NCBI GenBank assembly: GCA_031178305.1
Contig: JAPSJG010000060.1
Coordinates: 1 to 12,081 of the forward strand
Direction of reading: 5' to 3'
Length of the DNA: 12,081 bases
From: Sinorhizobium sp.
GTDB lineage: Bacteria; Pseudomonadota; Alphaproteobacteria; Rhizobiales; Rhizobiaceae
Shown here: piece after piece, positions 1-7,481 of the stretch
How the letters are laid out: each line of letters opens with the position of its first letter
How positions within the stretch are numbered: the first letter of the stretch is position 1
Made by a program: the position numbers and the translations under genes
The notes under the pieces: model-generated
What the model was told of the DNA's origin: nothing
Databases searched by the model: none
What the model saw: the letters and a program-made list of their open reading frames with translations, nothing else

Positions 1-1942
1 CCTTGTTCACGCGCATGTACCAGTCGACGAGCCGCCGCACCTGCCGTTCGGTATATCCACGCTCTTTCATGCGCTGGACGAATTCGGCGTGCTGCTTCTC
101 CGTGGCGCTGTCCTTCTTTGAACCGAAACTGATCACTGGCAGCAGGTCTTCGACCTGGCCGAACATCCGTTTCTCGATCACTTCGCGCAACTTTTCGTAG
201 CTAGTCCAGGCGGGGTTGCGCCCGTGATTCTTGGCGCGGGCTCTGAGCGTGAACTTGACCACCTCGTTGCGGAAATCCTTCGGGTTGGCGATGCCGGCCG
301 GCTTCTCGATCTGCGACAGTTCGCTGTCGAGAATCTTGCGGTTGAGGATCTGTCCCGTGTCCGGATCCTTGAAGTCCTGGTCTTCGAGCCACGCGTCGGC
401 ATAGGCGATATAGCGGTCGAAGAGGTTCTGGCCGTATTCGCTGTAGGATTCCAGGTAGGCTTTCTGAATTTCGTGACCGATGAACTCCGCATAACGGGTC
501 GCGAGTTCCGATTTGATGAAGTCGAGATAGGCGGCCTCGGCCTCCTTCGGGAACTGCTCGCGCTTGATCGCCTGCTCCAGGATGTACATGAGGTGCACGG
601 GATCGGCGGCAACCTCCTTGGTGTCGTAATTGAAGGTTTCCGACAGCACCTTAAAAGCGAAGCGCGTGCTGACGCCGGTCATGCCTTCGTCGACCCCGGC
701 GGCATCGCGATATTCCTGGACCGAGCGCGCCTTCGGATCCACGTCCTTGAGGTTCTCGCCGTCATAAACCCGCATCTTCGTGTAAAGCGAAGAATTCTCG
801 TGCGGGACCAGGCGCGTGGATACGGTGAAGCGGCTCAGTATCTCCAACACTTCCGGCGCGCAAGGATTGCTGACAAGCTCGCTTTCCCGGAGAAGCTTCT
901 CATAGATCATCTTCTCCTCGGTAACGCGCAGGCAATAAGGAACCTTCACCACCAGGATACGGTCGAGGAACGCTTCGTTGTTGCGGTTGTTCTTGAACTG
1001 CAGCCATTCCGATTCGTTGGAATGGGCAAGGATCGTGCCCTGATACGGGAAGGCACCGAAGTTTTCCGTTCCGTTATAGCTGCCTTCCTGGGTCGCGGTC
1101 AGGAGCGGGTGCAGGACCTTGATCGGAGCCTTGAACATCTCGACGAATTCGAGCAGGCCCTGGGTCGTGCGGTTCAAGCCGCCGCTATAGGAATAGGCGT
1201 CCGGATCGGCCTGGCTGTAGTTCTCGAGCTGGCGGATATCGACCTTGCCAACGAGCGAGGAGACGTCCTGGTTGTTCTCGTCGCCGGGCTCGGTCTTTGC
1301 GATGGCGATCTGGCGAAGGCGCGAGGGCGTCAGCTTGACGACGCTGAACTTCGAAATGTCGCCGCCTACCTCGTCGAGCCTTTTTGCCGCCCAGGGAGAG
1401 ATAAGCCCGGTCAGCCGCCGCCGGGCGATGCCGTATTTGTCCTCCAGGAGATCGGCCATGCGCTCGGGATGGAACAGGCCGAGGGGCGATTCGAATACAG
1501 GGCTGATCTGCCCGTTGACCATCAGCGTGTAGATCGGCCGCTGCTCCATCAGTCTCTTCAGCCGCTCGGCGAGCGACGACTTGCCGCCCCCGACCGGACC
1601 CAGCAGATAAAGAATCTGCTTGCGTTCTTCGAGACCTTGAGCGGCGTAGCGGAAGTATCCCACGATCCGCTCGATCGTGTCCTCCATGCCGTAGAAATCC
1701 GAAAACGCCGGGTAGATCTTGATGGTCCGGTTCGCAAAGATCCGGCCGAGACGCTCGTCAGCGCTGGTATCGATGAGAACCGGTTCTCCAATCGCATCCA
1801 CCATCCGCTCCTGCGCGGTGGCGTACATACTCTTGTCGTCGCGACATGCGAGGAGATATTCCTGTAGACTTATCTCTTCTTGCGCTGCACTCGAATAGAT
1901 CTCCGAAAAGAGGTCGAAGACGTCAGATTCACTCCTTTGCAT
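1..1942 (-). CDS. prkA: PrkA family serine protein kinase (3' end cut by window edge)
   Basis: This reading frame is open from an ATG at 1942 to the left edge, giving 647 codons with no stop. Escherichia coli PrkA (YeaG) is about 644 residues, so only the last few residues are missing. A P-loop, GPVGGGKSS, lies at residues 115-123 in the AAA-like N-terminal half, and the next residues LAERLKRLMEQ fit the family closely. The C-terminal half carries the PrkA kinase domain. The start is supported by a GGGAG ribosome-binding site a few bases upstream. PrkA is a cytoplasmic Ser/Thr kinase linked to stationary phase, starvation and stress; in many proteobacteria it is followed by yeaH (DUF444) and spoVR genes, which would lie off the left edge here. 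An EcfG-type promoter sits about 70 nt upstream (2010-2035), suggesting general-stress control. The identification is firm; the physiological role in this organism is inferred. Confidence 0.95.
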   Translation of the reverse strand, partial: MQRSESDVFDLFSEIYSSAAQEEISLQEYLLACRDDKSMYATAQERMVDAIGEPVLIDTSADERLGRIFANRTIKIYPAFSDFYGMEDTIERIVGYFRYAAQGLEERKQILYLLGPVGGGKSSLAERLKRLMEQRPIYTLMVNGQISPVFESPLGLFHPERMADLLEDKYGIARRRLTGLISPWAAKRLDEVGGDISKFSVVKLTPSRLRQIAIAKTEPGDENNQDVSSLVGKVDIRQLENYSQADPDAYSYSGGLNRTTQGLLEFVEMFKAPIKVLHPLLTATQEGSYNGTENFGAFPYQGTILAHSNESEWLQFKNNRNNEAFLDRILVVKVPYCLRVTEEKMIYEKLLRESELVSNPCAPEVLEILSRFTVSTRLVPHENSSLYTKMRVYDGENLKDVDPKARSVQEYRDAAGVDEGMTGVSTRFAFKVLSETFNYDTKEVAADPVHLMYILEQAIKREQFPKEAEAAYLDFIKSELATRYAEFIGHEIQKAYLESYSEYGQNLFDRYIAYADAWLEDQDFKDPDTGQILNRKILDSELSQIEKPAGIANPKDFRNEVVKFTLRARAKNHGRNPAWTSYEKLREVIEKRMFGQVEDLLPVISFGSKKDSATEKQHAEFVQRMKERGYTERQVRRLVDWYMRVNK

Positions 1943-2009
1943 CGTGCTCTCCCGCGGCAGGCCGCTTGGTTGAAACGGGATAGCTGCCTGTCGGCTTCTG
2001 CTTCAAGTG

Positions 2010-2035
2010 AACGGTTTACGTGTCTTCAAAGTTCC
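2010..2035 (-). promoter_or_regulatory. EcfG/RpoE2-type general stress promoter for prkA
   Basis: On the minus strand there is GGAAC (2035-2031), a 17-nt spacer, then CGTT (2013-2010). This matches the alphaproteobacterial EcfG/RpoE2 consensus GGAAC-N16-17-CGTT without mismatch. The -10 element ends 67 nt before the prkA start codon, in the correct orientation. Sequence match and placement are seen directly; use by an EcfG sigma factor is inferred. Confidence 0.7.
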
Positions 2036-2459
2036 TTACTTTATAACCGGCACTGAATTTGGATGCCGAAGCAGCAGCTCACGACGACATCCGCACATCA
2101 GTTCGGGACCGACCGATCGGCGCCTCTCCAAATTCGAGGCGCGCTCCGCAAGACTCGTCGCTCTGTCACCCCATCATGACGGCCGCCTTATGCGAATCCG
2201 TCGTGACACAAGAAGCATAGCCAATCCCTGCCCGTTCGCCGACTTTTTTTTTTGGATTCCGCGAATTTAGCTATCAACATTATCGTGTACGGAAGTTGTC
2301 TCGTGAGCCATGCGCTCGGCCGAAAGGCGTAATACCGCAACTTGGCAAATCACGGCTGAAGACACCCGTGGGGCCGCCCCGAACCCGCGCCTAGCATCCT
2401 AGCGCAACATTCCGGCCTTCAGATGGCGTGACGATGTAAGCTGAAAAAAACTTGTAAGC

Positions 2460-2475
2460 AAAAGCGCCTCAGCGC
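2460..2475 (-). terminator. Weak candidate terminator of the secretion operon
   Basis: Read on the minus strand, 82 nt after the HlyD-type stop codon, there is GCGC-TGAG-GCGC followed directly by TTTT; a further run of seven T residues follows at 2449-2443. The stem is only four base pairs, so intrinsic termination here is plausible but weak. It is the best candidate I can see between this operon and prkA. Confidence 0.3.
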
Positions 2476-2556
2476 ATTGGGAGTGGACTGACATCCTGCA
2501 GCTGGCGATGGGAGCGTTTCTTCCTTTTCGGCGGCCTGCTGATGGGGCGGAGACGC

Positions 2557-3894
2557 TCACTCTTCCCTGAACGCGTGAGCAAAGCTGTCGGTGAAGGGCT
2601 GAAACAAGTATTCGAGAAGGGTGCGCTCACCTGTCACGATCGACACATCAACGGGCATGCCCGGATAGAGTTTCACTTCCGGCAGGTGCTTGAACTGGTC
2701 GGCATTCACCTCGACGGTCGCCGTGAAATACGTCTCTCCGCTCCGCTCGTCGACCTCCGCATCGGCCGAAACGCGGGTGAGCGCACCTTCCAGCGTCGGC
2801 GTCACCCGCTGCTTGAAGGCGACGAGGCGCACCGTCGCCGACAGGCCCGGACGGACGACGTCGATATCCAGTGGCTGGATCTTGACGTCCAGCACCATTT
2901 TATCCTGGACCGGAACGAGATCGAGAATGTCGCCGCCCGGCGCGACGACCCCGCCCGGCGTGAAATAACGAAGATTCATTACCACCCCGTCCTCTGGGGC
3001 GAGTATGTCCCGGCGCTCCGCGCGTGCGCTGGTTTTCAGGAGGACCTTTTCACGCTCGGAGCGCTTGGTCTGAACCTCGCGAAGGCGCTCGGAGGCGGTC
3101 TTCACTTGAGATGCCCGGACATTCTCGATCTGCGCCTCTGCCTCTGCGATCTGCTGCCTGAGGCTGTCGATGCGCGCCCGGTTTGCATCGGCCTCGCCCT
3201 TACCGGCAGCGATCTGCCGTTCCAGGCCGAACGCGCGGGACTTCACCCCGTAGCCGTCCTTAAACAGCGTGCGGGCATCCTTCAACTCTTCCTGAAGCGA
3301 TGGCATCTGCTGTTCGATGGCGGCGATCTGTGAAGCCAGGGCCGTTATCTGAGCGCGGTATTGGGCGATCCGCTGCCGCCAGACCTCGATCTCGGATTTC
3401 AGTACGTCTGCCTGATCCGAGAAGATACGCTCCTGTCCGGCCATCGCCTCCGCGACGGCCGGCTCGCTTCGCCGTTCGAGCAGCTCCCTCGGGAAGGCAA
3501 TTTCAGCGAGGCGGTCGCGCTGCGCCACCAGGCGTGCCTCGCCGGCGAGCAGAGCGTCGAGATCGCCGCGCACAGAATCGTGGTCCGACTCGGCATCGAG
3601 TCCGTCGAGCCGGACCAGCACTTGGCCCTGCTTGACCTCGGCTCCTTCGCGAACCAGAATTTCGCGGATGATGCCGCCCTCCAAGTGCTGGACCGTCTTG
3701 CGGTTGGTATCGACCTTGACAACGCCTGGCGCGACCGCCGCGCTCGTCAGCGGAGCGGTCGCTGCCCAGAAGCCGAAGCATCCGAACATTACGCCGATCA
3801 CGGCAAGCCCGCCGAGAACGTGGCTGCGGATCGGCGGATAGGCGGGCGGCGGCGCCCGCTCTGGCGTGTGCAAGGAAAGAGCAGCTTTCGTCAC
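2557..3894 (-). CDS. HlyD-family type I secretion periplasmic adaptor
   Basis: This encodes a 445-residue membrane fusion protein of the HlyD/PrtE/PrsE type, which joins the inner-membrane ABC exporter to an outer-membrane TolC-like channel. Residues 1-25 are cytoplasmic and 26-47 form one membrane helix. The two halves of the lipoyl/biotinyl-like domain lie near 69-97 (QHLEGGIIREILV) and 299-328 (APEDGVVMNLRYF). Between them are long Gln/Glu/Arg-rich helices (about 115-290) that form the coiled-coil hairpin. The C-terminal family signature, PGMPVDVSIVTGER followed by LLEYLFQPF, is at 411-434. I choose the GTG at 3894, not the ATG at 4236: its GTGA overlaps the TGA stop of the ABC gene, which is a translational coupling pattern, and it gives the usual family length. 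Its specific partner is inferred to be the RTX protein encoded first in the operon. Confidence 0.93.
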   Translation of the reverse strand: MTKAALSLHTPERAPPPAYPPIRSHVLGGLAVIGVMFGCFGFWAATAPLTSAAVAPGVVKVDTNRKTVQHLEGGIIREILVREGAEVKQGQVLVRLDGLDAESDHDSVRGDLDALLAGEARLVAQRDRLAEIAFPRELLERRSEPAVAEAMAGQERIFSDQADVLKSEIEVWRQRIAQYRAQITALASQIAAIEQQMPSLQEELKDARTLFKDGYGVKSRAFGLERQIAAGKGEADANRARIDSLRQQIAEAEAQIENVRASQVKTASERLREVQTKRSEREKVLLKTSARAERRDILAPEDGVVMNLRYFTPGGVVAPGGDILDLVPVQDKMVLDVKIQPLDIDVVRPGLSATVRLVAFKQRVTPTLEGALTRVSADAEVDERSGETYFTATVEVNADQFKHLPEVKLYPGMPVDVSIVTGERTLLEYLFQPFTDSFAHAFREE

Positions 3895-5615
3895 GACGTT
3901 GCCCTTTCGGAATTCACCACCCGAACCTGCGGCGGGGCTGAGGACGCGGGACGGCGCAGCTGCGCGAGCACCGCGTCGCGCGGCCCAAACATCTGCGCTC
4001 GGCCTTCGTTCAACACGAGCACGCAGTCGACCAGCGGCATCAGCGAGGGCCGGTGGGCTACGATCACCACGGTGGAGCCAGCCTCCTTGGCGGCGGCGAT
4101 CGCCTGGCCAAGTGCGTTCTCCCCGAGGGCATCGAGGTTCGAATTCGGCTCGTCCAACACCAGAAGCGTTGGGCGGCGGTATAGGGCCCGCGCGAGGCCG
4201 ATCCGCTGGCGCTGTCCGCCGGAAAGGGCCGAGCACTGCTCGCCGATCTCGGTCTCATAGCCATGCGGGAGCCGGAGAATCATTTCATGCACGCCGGCCA
4301 TCTGCGCGGCGGCAACGACCTCGGCCGGATCGCCGTCGTCCAATCGGGCGATGTTCTCGCGGATCGTGCCCGGAAAGAGCTCCACGTCTTGCGGCAAATA
4401 GCCGACATGCCGGCCGAAGTCCGAGCGGTTCCAGGCAAATACATCCGCGCCGTCGAGACGCACCCGGCCTTGCTGCGGCGAGGCCATGCCGACGATCAGC
4501 CGGGCGAGCGTCGACTTGCCCGCAGCCGAGGGGCCGATGATAGCGAGCACATTGCCCGGCGGAATGGCGAAGGAGACATTCTCCAGCACGGGCGCCTTGG
4601 CGCCAGGCGGCGCATAGGTAACGGCTTCGACCGAAAGCTGTCCCTGCGGCGCTGGCAGCTTCATTCCGGCCGGGCGCAACGGCGAGGCCTCGAGCAGCTG
4701 GTTGAGCCTGCCCCATGACTCCCGCGCTCCCGACGTCTGCTTCCACGTGGCGATTGCCTGTTCGACCGGGGCGAGCGCGCGCGACATGATGATCGAGGCG
4801 GCGACCATGGCGCCGGGCGAGACTTCGTGGCGGAGCGAAAGCCAGGCGCCGAGGCCCAGCACCGCGACCTGCAGGAACATCCTGAACGGTTTGGTGAAGG
4901 CGTTGATGAGGCCGGCTCGGTCGCTAGCGAGCGACTGCAGCGCGAGCACGGAGGCATTCGCCTCGTCCCAGCGCCGCGTCAGCACGCCGCCCATCCCCAT
5001 GCCGTCGATCACCTCGGCGTTGCGGAAGGCGGCGCCCACGGCCTGGTAGGCGCGCGCAGAAGCCGCATTGGCTTGCTTGAGCGTCCCCGCCGTCAACGCA
5101 TTGTTGGCTAGCGCCAGGCCGAAAAGGATCGCCGCGCCGCCGAGCGCCAGCAGCCCGAGCAGGGGGTGGAGCAGGAAAATGAAGACGAGATAGAGCGGCA
5201 TCCACGGCGCATCGAACAGCGCCATAATCCCGCCCCCGCCGAGAAAGCTGCGCAGGTTGGCGAGATCGCGCAACGCCTCCGTGCGGTAGGCATCGCCGCG
5301 TAGCGCGTTCTCGATGCCGCGTCCCAGCACCTCAGGCGACAACACGCGGTCAATCCAGATGCCGAGGCGAACCAGCAGCCGCGAGCGGAAGAATTCGAGC
5401 GCGCCCATCGCCGCGAGTGCGACCGTCGCGATCAGCGTCAGGTAGATGAGCGTCTCGACGCTGCGGCCGGGCAGCACGCGGTCGTAGACCTGCAGCATAT
5501 AGACCGAAGTCGACAGCACCAGCAGGTTGATGATGAAGCTGAATCCTGCCACCGCGACGAAACCGCCGCGGCAGCGAGCAAGGGTGAGGATAAGCGGATT
5601 ATTGTCCAAGGACAC
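3891..5615 (-). CDS. Type I secretion ABC exporter, permease/ATPase (PrtD/PrsD type)
   Basis: This 574-residue protein is a half-transporter of the type I secretion PrtD family, with fused membrane and ATPase domains. The membrane domain covers about 1-300, with hydrophobic helices near 18-42, 55-72, 138-170 and 245-280. The nucleotide-binding domain has Walker A GPSAAGKST (361-369), a Q-loop at Q409, the ABC signature LSGGQ (464-468), Walker B LLVLDEP (484-490), a D-loop SNLD and the H-loop His521, so it appears catalytically complete. There is no N-terminal C39 peptidase or C39-like domain, as expected for exporters of RTX proteins with an uncleaved C-terminal signal. The start is a GTG with AAGGG seven bases upstream. 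It follows the RTX gene by 42 nt and overlaps the adaptor gene by 4 nt. It probably forms the dedicated inner-membrane pump for the RTX protein. Confidence 0.95.
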   Translation of the reverse strand: MSLDNNPLILTLARCRGGFVAVAGFSFIINLLVLSTSVYMLQVYDRVLPGRSVETLIYLTLIATVALAAMGALEFFRSRLLVRLGIWIDRVLSPEVLGRGIENALRGDAYRTEALRDLANLRSFLGGGGIMALFDAPWMPLYLVFIFLLHPLLGLLALGGAAILFGLALANNALTAGTLKQANAASARAYQAVGAAFRNAEVIDGMGMGGVLTRRWDEANASVLALQSLASDRAGLINAFTKPFRMFLQVAVLGLGAWLSLRHEVSPGAMVAASIIMSRALAPVEQAIATWKQTSGARESWGRLNQLLEASPLRPAGMKLPAPQGQLSVEAVTYAPPGAKAPVLENVSFAIPPGNVLAIIGPSAAGKSTLARLIVGMASPQQGRVRLDGADVFAWNRSDFGRHVGYLPQDVELFPGTIRENIARLDDGDPAEVVAAAQMAGVHEMILRLPHGYETEIGEQCSALSGGQRQRIGLARALYRRPTLLVLDEPNSNLDALGENALGQAIAAAKEAGSTVVIVAHRPSLMPLVDCVLVLNEGRAQMFGPRDAVLAQLRRPASSAPPQVRVVNSERATS

Positions 5616-5657
5616 AAGCGCACCCTTATGGGCCCAGGCCCATTTCCCCGTGTTGGA

Positions 5658-6653
5658 TCAGGCGAAGACGATCTTGCCGGCCGTGACCGCGGCGCCGAGA
5701 TCCTGCATGTCGACTCCCAGGAGCGTGATCGAGCTGTCGCCGACCGTGATCACCGTGTCCAGTGCGCCGATGTGGTCGGCATCTGTGAGGGAGGCGTGTG
5801 CGTTCGCGAGAAACTGCTCTTGGGTGACGCCCACGAGCTTCAGAACGTCGTTGCCGGTTCCGAAGTCATTTATCGTGTCCGCGCCTTCACCGTTGATCGT
5901 CGTCTCTCCGTCAAGTGAGAAGCTGTCCGAATAATAGCGAGTCTGCGTAGCTTTTCCTTGGGTCCAAGCGAAACTCTCGCGATCGGCGAAAATATCGGAA
6001 AGCCCTTCTTGAGTAAGGCCCTCGATAATGGGCGTGCCGTTGGGATCGTTTTGGTTGAGGCCGATGCTGATCTTGCCGTCGCCGTCAGTATCGCTGCCGA
6101 TGTCGTATTTTTCCACCAAGTGGCTGAGCCATGCAGTATACTGGGTCGAGAAGAAACTCTGACTCGTGCCGTCCTTCAGCTCACCGTTGGCGTCAACATA
6201 TGAACCGAGGTTGTTCGCGATCAACCAGCCGGTGAAGCTCTCGCTGACGGCTGTTTCGGTTACGTTGAAACGAAAAACGAAGGTGTCGTCCCCGTTTCCG
6301 CCCGTCAGGGTGTCGTTGTCTTTTCCGCCGGTCAGCGTATCGTTGCCAGCTTGGCCGTTCAGAATGTCGGCACCCGACCCGCCGTAGAGCACGTCGGTGT
6401 CGTTGCCGCCATTCAGAGTGTCATCACCGGCACCACCATACAGCGTGTCGAGACCGTTTCCTCCGTTGAGCGTGTCGTTCCCGCCCGCGCCGTAGATGGT
6501 GTCCTGGCCATTACCCGTCGGCGCGCTGGCCGATCCGAGCGTGTTTGCGCCACCGTCGCCAATGATTGTGTCGTTTCCGTTTGTCGCCGTCCCAGACGGT
6601 CCACCGGGAGGAACCGCATCCTCGGCAGCCCAAATCGCGTCCAAATCAGCCAT
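5658..6653 (-). CDS. RTX (hemolysin-type) calcium-binding protein, type I secretion substrate
   Basis: This encodes a 331-residue acidic protein without an N-terminal signal peptide. Glycine/aspartate nonapeptide repeats of the GGxGxDxLx kind fill residues 25-125 (for example YGGAGDDTL and YGGSGADIL), the pattern that folds into a calcium-loaded parallel beta roll outside the cell. Residues 129-255 are a non-repetitive segment I do not recognise; it includes an EF-hand-like loop DTDGDGKI at 188-195. The tail carries DFGTGNDVLKL (263-273) and ends in KIVFA, matching the FxxGxDxLxL motif and hydrophobic end of uncleaved type I secretion signals. I see no HExxH zinc-protease motif and no lipase GxSxG. 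The start at 6653 has AGGA at a good distance (GCAGGAGTTACAG before ATG); a longer frame to 6725 lacks this. It is the first gene of an operon with its exporter, so it is the likely cargo. Its activity is unknown. Confidence 0.9.
   Translation of the reverse strand: MADLDAIWAAEDAVPPGGPSGTATNGNDTIIGDGGANTLGSASAPTGNGQDTIYGAGGNDTLNGGNGLDTLYGGAGDDTLNGGNDTDVLYGGSGADILNGQAGNDTLTGGKDNDTLTGGNGDDTFVFRFNVTETAVSESFTGWLIANNLGSYVDANGELKDGTSQSFFSTQYTAWLSHLVEKYDIGSDTDGDGKISIGLNQNDPNGTPIIEGLTQEGLSDIFADRESFAWTQGKATQTRYYSDSFSLDGETTINGEGADTINDFGTGNDVLKLVGVTQEQFLANAHASLTDADHIGALDTVITVGDSSITLLGVDMQDLGAAVTAGKIVFA
6279..6581 (-). repeat. RTX nonapeptide repeat array within the secreted protein
   Basis: Codons 25-125 of the RTX gene encode consecutive Gly/Asp/Asn-rich nonapeptides, with aspartate and an aliphatic residue at regular spacing. 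The array is interrupted at residues 40-48 by a Ser/Ala/Pro-Thr linker. Such arrays bind calcium only after export, driving folding outside the cell. Confidence 0.85.
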
Positions 6654-6815
6654 CTGTAACTCCTGCCCTGTTCGGAGCGCCCGAACACGCTCTCCATGCA
6701 CAACAATGGCGCGCACCAAAGGCACGCGCCTTCACGCCCAAAGTCGCCACAGCATCTGCAGTCGAATAAGCCCCCGCCTGCTGCCATGATGCGCTGATAC
6801 TCGGTTATCCTGATG

Positions 6816-6844
6816 GTTGAATCCATATATCGAGAGGATATACC
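6816..6844 (+). promoter_or_regulatory. Palindromic promoter/operator-like element, copy 1
   Basis: A perfect inverted repeat TATATC-GAGAG-GATATA lies inside a 21-nt segment (6822-6842) that matches the segment at 7272-7292 at 18 positions. In the plus orientation it aligns with a TTGAAT-N16-TATACC promoter-like frame, in the same register as copy 2. It is about 170 bp upstream of the RTX start codon, which is on the other strand. The sequence match is direct; the operator role is inferred. Confidence 0.5.
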
Positions 6845-7265
6845 CTGCGTTTACCTTTAACGTGGTGGCGCGGCAGAAGCCGTTGTGGGGCGAGGCAGAC
6901 AACAGCCGGCGGGCAATCTAATCCGAAGAAGCTACTGGCTGACGATCGGGCGCGTGTGAATGGCTGCCTTTCCAAGGTGGCCATGCTACGTCCCGCGACC
7001 ACTGCGCAGCACGGCCCAGGCCGACCTCAGGTGGGGAGGGTTTGCTCTATCGAGAGATAATTTCGGAAGCCGACGGTCGCTTGCCGACGGCAGAAGCTCA
7101 CTCAGTGAGCGCAAGCCTTCGCCGAAATTTGCCTGCGCTGGCAGCACCGGTGTCGCGCCACTCTGCGCAACACCGGTTCGGTCGCCGGGGGATAGAACAG
7201 GCGCTGCCGCTTTCTTACGCGATCGGGCCTTAACGTTGTGATATTAAATATGCTATGAATTAAAA

Positions 7266-7294
7266 GTTGTTTCCATATCTCGTGAAGATATAAT
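7266..7294 (+). promoter_or_regulatory. Likely kinase-operon promoter with embedded operator, copy 2
   Basis: A perfect -10 hexamer TATAAT (7289-7294) lies 16 nt after TTGTTT (7267-7272), in the orientation of the kinase gene. Transcription would start near 7300, leaving a leader of about 180 nt. The spacer is occupied by the second copy of the palindrome, here TATCTC-GTGAA-GATATA with one mismatch between arms. A protein bound here would compete with RNA polymerase or contact it, so auto-regulation by the adjacent response regulator is a natural hypothesis. Confidence 0.5.
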
Positions 7295-7481
7295 CTGTTC
7301 GCGTATATTGAAGGAAATCTCTACCACTTCTGGGTAGGGTTAATTAAGAATACTTAAGGCGCAGCGAGTCGCGTTTGCGATCGAATGGGGAAAAATTTAT
7401 TTTAAATCATGCACCGAAACAGCAAAATTCATAAAAGTTATTAGTATCCGGCTGCTAAAGCTCGGATGGGGGGCGAAATTT

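Larger units (their letters stand above)
1943..2556. other. Non-coding gap between prkA and the secretion operon
   Basis: This 614-nt stretch holds the prkA promoter at 2010-2035 and the 3' flank of the HlyD-type gene. A run of ten T residues lies at 2244-2253 without a convincing stem before it. An 87-codon frame on the plus strand (2007-2270) is rich in Arg and Ser, lacks family features and overlaps the prkA promoter, so I do not call it. A small RNA cannot be excluded, but I see no strong promoter-terminator pair for one. Confidence 0.6.
6654..7481. other. Divergent regulatory region between RTX operon and two-component operon
   Basis: No convincing gene lies in this 828-nt stretch. A 93-codon plus-strand frame (6960-7241) has no family features or good ribosome-binding site. 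The right part (about 7230-7460) is markedly AT-rich compared with its neighbours and holds a sigma70-like promoter for the kinase gene. Two related palindromic elements lie at 6816-6844 and 7266-7294. A shorter relative, TATC-GAGA-GATA, is at 7048-7059. A 15-nt palindrome (GCTCACT-C-AGTGAGC) is at 7096-7110. A small hairpin (CTACC/GGTAG, 7321-7337) falls in the predicted leader of the kinase mRNA. Confidence 0.6.

Noticed and set aside
224..1867. Plus-strand open frame of 547 codons opposite prkA
   Set aside because: It is the shadow of prkA: the minus-strand frame has a clear family match, a P-loop and a good start, while this one shows no motif.
2243..2254. Run of ten T residues as an intrinsic terminator
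   Set aside because: No stem precedes it on the plus strand, and no plus-strand gene ends there.
2512..2558. GAGCGTTTC ... GAGACGCTC inverted repeat at the end of the adaptor gene
   Set aside because: The loop is about 29 nt, the stem has a mismatch or G-U pair, it overlaps the stop codon and no T run follows on the minus strand.
3895..4236. Upstream ATG extension of the HlyD-type gene
   Set aside because: The extra 114 codons are Arg/Pro-rich, run inside the ABC ATPase domain in another frame, and the GTG at 3894 gives a coupling overlap and the normal family length.
3361..4260. Plus-strand open frame of 299 codons opposite the exporter and adaptor genes
   Set aside because: It lies opposite two strongly recognisable genes, has no domain features and is expected from third-position GC bias.
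6654..6725. 24-codon N-terminal extension of the RTX protein
   Set aside because: The ATG at 6653 has a well-spaced AGGA ribosome-binding site and the usual MADLD-like beginning; the upstream ATG has no comparable site.
6960..7241. 93-codon plus-strand frame in the divergent region
   Set aside because: No ribosome-binding site, no family features and Arg/Ser-rich shadow-like composition.
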